Shown here: in pieces, positions 62,537 to 64,000 of the stretch
Layout of the letters: each line of letters begins with the position of its first letter
Position numbering within the stretch: position 1 is the stretch's first letter
Assembly (NCBI GenBank): GCA_964036275.1
Contig: OZ038434.1
Location: forward strand, 21,193,879 to 21,257,878
DNA length: 64,000 nt
DNA from: Litoditis marina
Taxonomy: Eukaryota; Nematoda; Chromadorea; Rhabditida; Rhabditidae
Direction: 5' to 3'
The notes under the pieces: model-generated
Database searches by the model: none
What the model was told of the DNA's origin: nothing
The model's input: the letters and a program-made list of their open reading frames with translations, nothing else
Program-made: the position numbers and the translations under genes

Positions 62537-63730
62537 TTTCCTAAAGACAAAAAGTAAACAGGTTGTCCAATTTTTGTCCCGAGGAAATGTTTTCAACATC
62601 CTTGAGGACAAAAGGTGGACAGATTGTCCAGTTGGTTTCCTGAAGACAAAAATTAAACAAGTTGTCCAATTTTTGTCCCGAGGAAATGTTTTCAACATCC
62701 TTGAAGACAAAAAGTAAACAGGTTGTCCACTTTTTGTCCCGAGGTAATGTTTTCAACATCCTTGAGGACAAAAGGTGGACAGATTGTCCAGTTGGTTTCC
62801 TGAAGACAAAAAGTAAACAGGTTGTCCAATTTTTGTCCGAGGAAATGTTTTCAACATCCTTGAGGACAAAAAGTGGACAGATTGTCCAATTTTTGTCCCG
62901 AGGTAATGTTTTCAACATCCTTGAGGACAAAAGATGGACAGATTGTCCAGTTGGTTTCCTGAAGACAAAAAGTAAACAGGTTGTCCAATTTTTGTCCCGA
63001 AGAGATGTTTTCAACATCCTTGGGGACAGAAAGTGGACAGATTGTCCAATTTTTGTCCCAAGGTAATGTTTTCAACATCCTTGAGGACAAAAGGTGGACA
63101 GATTGTCCAGTTGGTTTCCTGAAGACAAAAGTAAACAGGTTGTCCAATTTTTGTCCCGAAGAAATGTTTTCAACATCCTTGGGGACAGAAAGTGGACAGA
63201 TTGTCCAATTTTTGTACCAAGGTGATGTTTTCAACATCCTTGAGGACAAAAGGTGGACAGATTGTCCAGTTGGTTTCCTGAAGACAAAAAGTGAACAGGT
63301 CGTCCAATTTTTGTCCCGAGGAAATGTTTTCAACATCCTTGAGGACAAAAAGTGAACAGATTGTCCAATTTTTGTCCCGAGGTAATGTTTTCAACATCCT
63401 TGAGGACAAAAGGTGGGCAGATTGTCCAGTCCAGTTGGTTTCCTGAAGACAAAAAGTAAACAGGTTGTCCAATTTTTGTCCCGAGGAAATGTTTTCAACA
63501 TCCTTGAGGACAAAAAGTGGACAGATTGTCCAATTTTTGTCCCGAGGTAATGTTTTTAACATCCTTGAGGACAAAAGGTGGGCAGATTGTCCAGTCCAGT
63601 TGGTTTCCTGAAGACAAAAAGTAAACAGGTTGTCCAATTTTTGTCCCGAGGAAATGTTTTCAAAATCCTTGAGGACAAAAAGTGGACAGATTGTCCAGTT
63701 TGTTTCCTGAAGACAAAAAGTAAACAGGTT

Positions 63731-63786
63731 GTTCACTTTTTGTCCCGAGGTAATGTTTTCAACATCCTTGAGGACAAAAAGTGGAC
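63731..63786. other. Representative long dyad (hairpin) in minisatellite module P
   Basis: The left arm 63731-63745 pairs with the right arm 63772-63786 over 15 positions with one G-T wobble. The centre adds ATGTT (63753-63757), loop TTC and AACAT (63761-63765). Other P modules have the same design with a few changes. The DNA could extrude as a cruciform, or its transcript fold into a rod. Confidence 0.8.
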
Positions 63787-63844
63787 AGATTGTCCAGTTT
63801 GTTTCCTGAAGACAAAAAGTAAACAGGTTGTCCAATTTTTGTCC

Positions 63845-63912
63845 CGAGGAAAGTTTTTCAATATCCTTGAGGACAAAAAGTGGACAGATTGTCCAGTTTG
63901 TTTCCTGAAGAC
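63845..63912 (+). repeat. Empty-site paralogue of the SINE insertion
   Basis: GAGGAAAGTTTTTCAATATC and the following bases match the left flank of both SINE copies, but CCAGTTTG runs directly into TTTCCTGAAG at 63900/63901. This gives the pre-insertion sequence of that variant module. Confidence 0.85.
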
Positions 63913-64000
63913 AAAGAGTTAACAGGTTGTCCAATTTTTGTCCTGAGGAATCTTTTTCGAGATCCTTGAGGACAAAAGGTGGACAGATTTTCCAGTTTGT

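Larger units (their letters stand above)
60484..64000 (+). repeat. Palindromic minisatellite of 61-bp and 38-bp modules (99- and 160-bp periods)
   Basis: Two modules alternate. Module P (61 bp) runs TTGTCCAATTTTTGTCCCG ... AACATCCTTGAGGAC ... GTGGACAGA. Module Q (38 bp) runs TTGTCCAGTTGGTTTCCTG ... AAACAGG. P+Q gives 99 bp and P+P+Q gives 160 bp; GGGGACAGAA recurs at 61461, 61621 and 61781. Some Q modules carry a 5-bp CCAGT duplication (near 60552, 62190, 63430 and 63595). P is a near-palindrome. The array begins abruptly after GGGCGAAAAT of the 169 satellite and runs off the window. Long reading frames exist on both strands but reflect the 99-bp (33-codon) period and dyad symmetry, so I call no gene. 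Confidence 0.93.

Noticed and set aside
60460..63934. Overlapping plus- and minus-strand frames of 71-254 codons in the minisatellite
   Set aside because: They come from a 99-bp period and palindromic modules. Frames change at each 160-bp unit, and several end by running into the SINE, giving the usual spurious peptide from a tRNA head.
60484..64000. Steroid-receptor-type response elements (TGGACAGATTGTCCA inverted repeat with 3-nt spacer)
   Set aside because: The architecture resembles a glucocorticoid-type element, but it is part of the palindromic repeat unit and there is no gene nearby to regulate; it is most simply a by-product of the dyad.
1..64000. Telomeric repeats, rRNA genes, transposase or reverse-transcriptase genes
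   Set aside because: I looked for TTAGGG-type runs, rRNA-like segments and long unique reading frames and saw none; all sequence is accounted for by the three repeat families and the SINE-like insertion.

Overview
The window is satellite DNA from beginning to end. I see no protein-coding gene I would defend, no rRNA and no prokaryotic operon structure. Nested tandem arrays, nucleosome-length monomers, tRNA-like units with RNA polymerase III promoter boxes, and a tRNA-headed SINE-like insertion with AATAAA near its 3' end all point to a eukaryotic nuclear chromosome. An animal is most likely, and a centromeric, pericentromeric or other heterochromatic block is the likely setting. The species cannot be named from this sequence.

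Layout. (1) Positions 1-2752, 3437-4667, 5352-8061 and 14672-16794 hold a ~293-305 bp satellite ('304 satellite'). Each monomer carries a 76-nt tRNA-like domain with A- and B-box motifs, followed by T-runs. I count 29 complete tRNA-like domains plus one 3' fragment at the window start. (2) Positions 2753-3436, 4668-5351, 8062-14671 and 16795-60483 hold a ~169 bp satellite ('169 satellite'): about 4, 4, 39 and 258 monomers. The two satellites alternate with conserved junctions, so the composite itself has been amplified: a 1,915-bp composite is tandemly duplicated at 1530-5359, and part of it recurs at an 8,733-bp offset. (3) Positions 60484-64000 hold a third family: a palindromic minisatellite of 61-bp and 38-bp modules with 99-bp and 160-bp periods. 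It is interrupted twice by the same 239-bp tRNA-derived SINE-like insertion. An uninterrupted (empty-site) copy survives at 63900/63901.

Inside the long 169 array, rare variants mark higher-order repeats of 4, 6, 10, 11, 12 and about 28.5 monomers, with offsets of about 682, 1026, 1686-1690, 1871, 2033, 2032-2034 and 4814 bp. They sit in successive blocks, which suggests repeated local segmental duplication rather than one uniform higher-order repeat. A cluster of one-base indels at 24.2-28.7 kb, where the matching higher-order copy is clean, looks like residual consensus error.

Nothing here behaves as a set of cooperating genes. The most interesting signals are the tRNA-like satellite (four copies, always the last before a 169 block, keep consensus A and B boxes), a CENP-B-box-like 17-mer in the 169 monomer, the long dyad in the minisatellite, and the dated SINE insertion with its empty-site paralogue.
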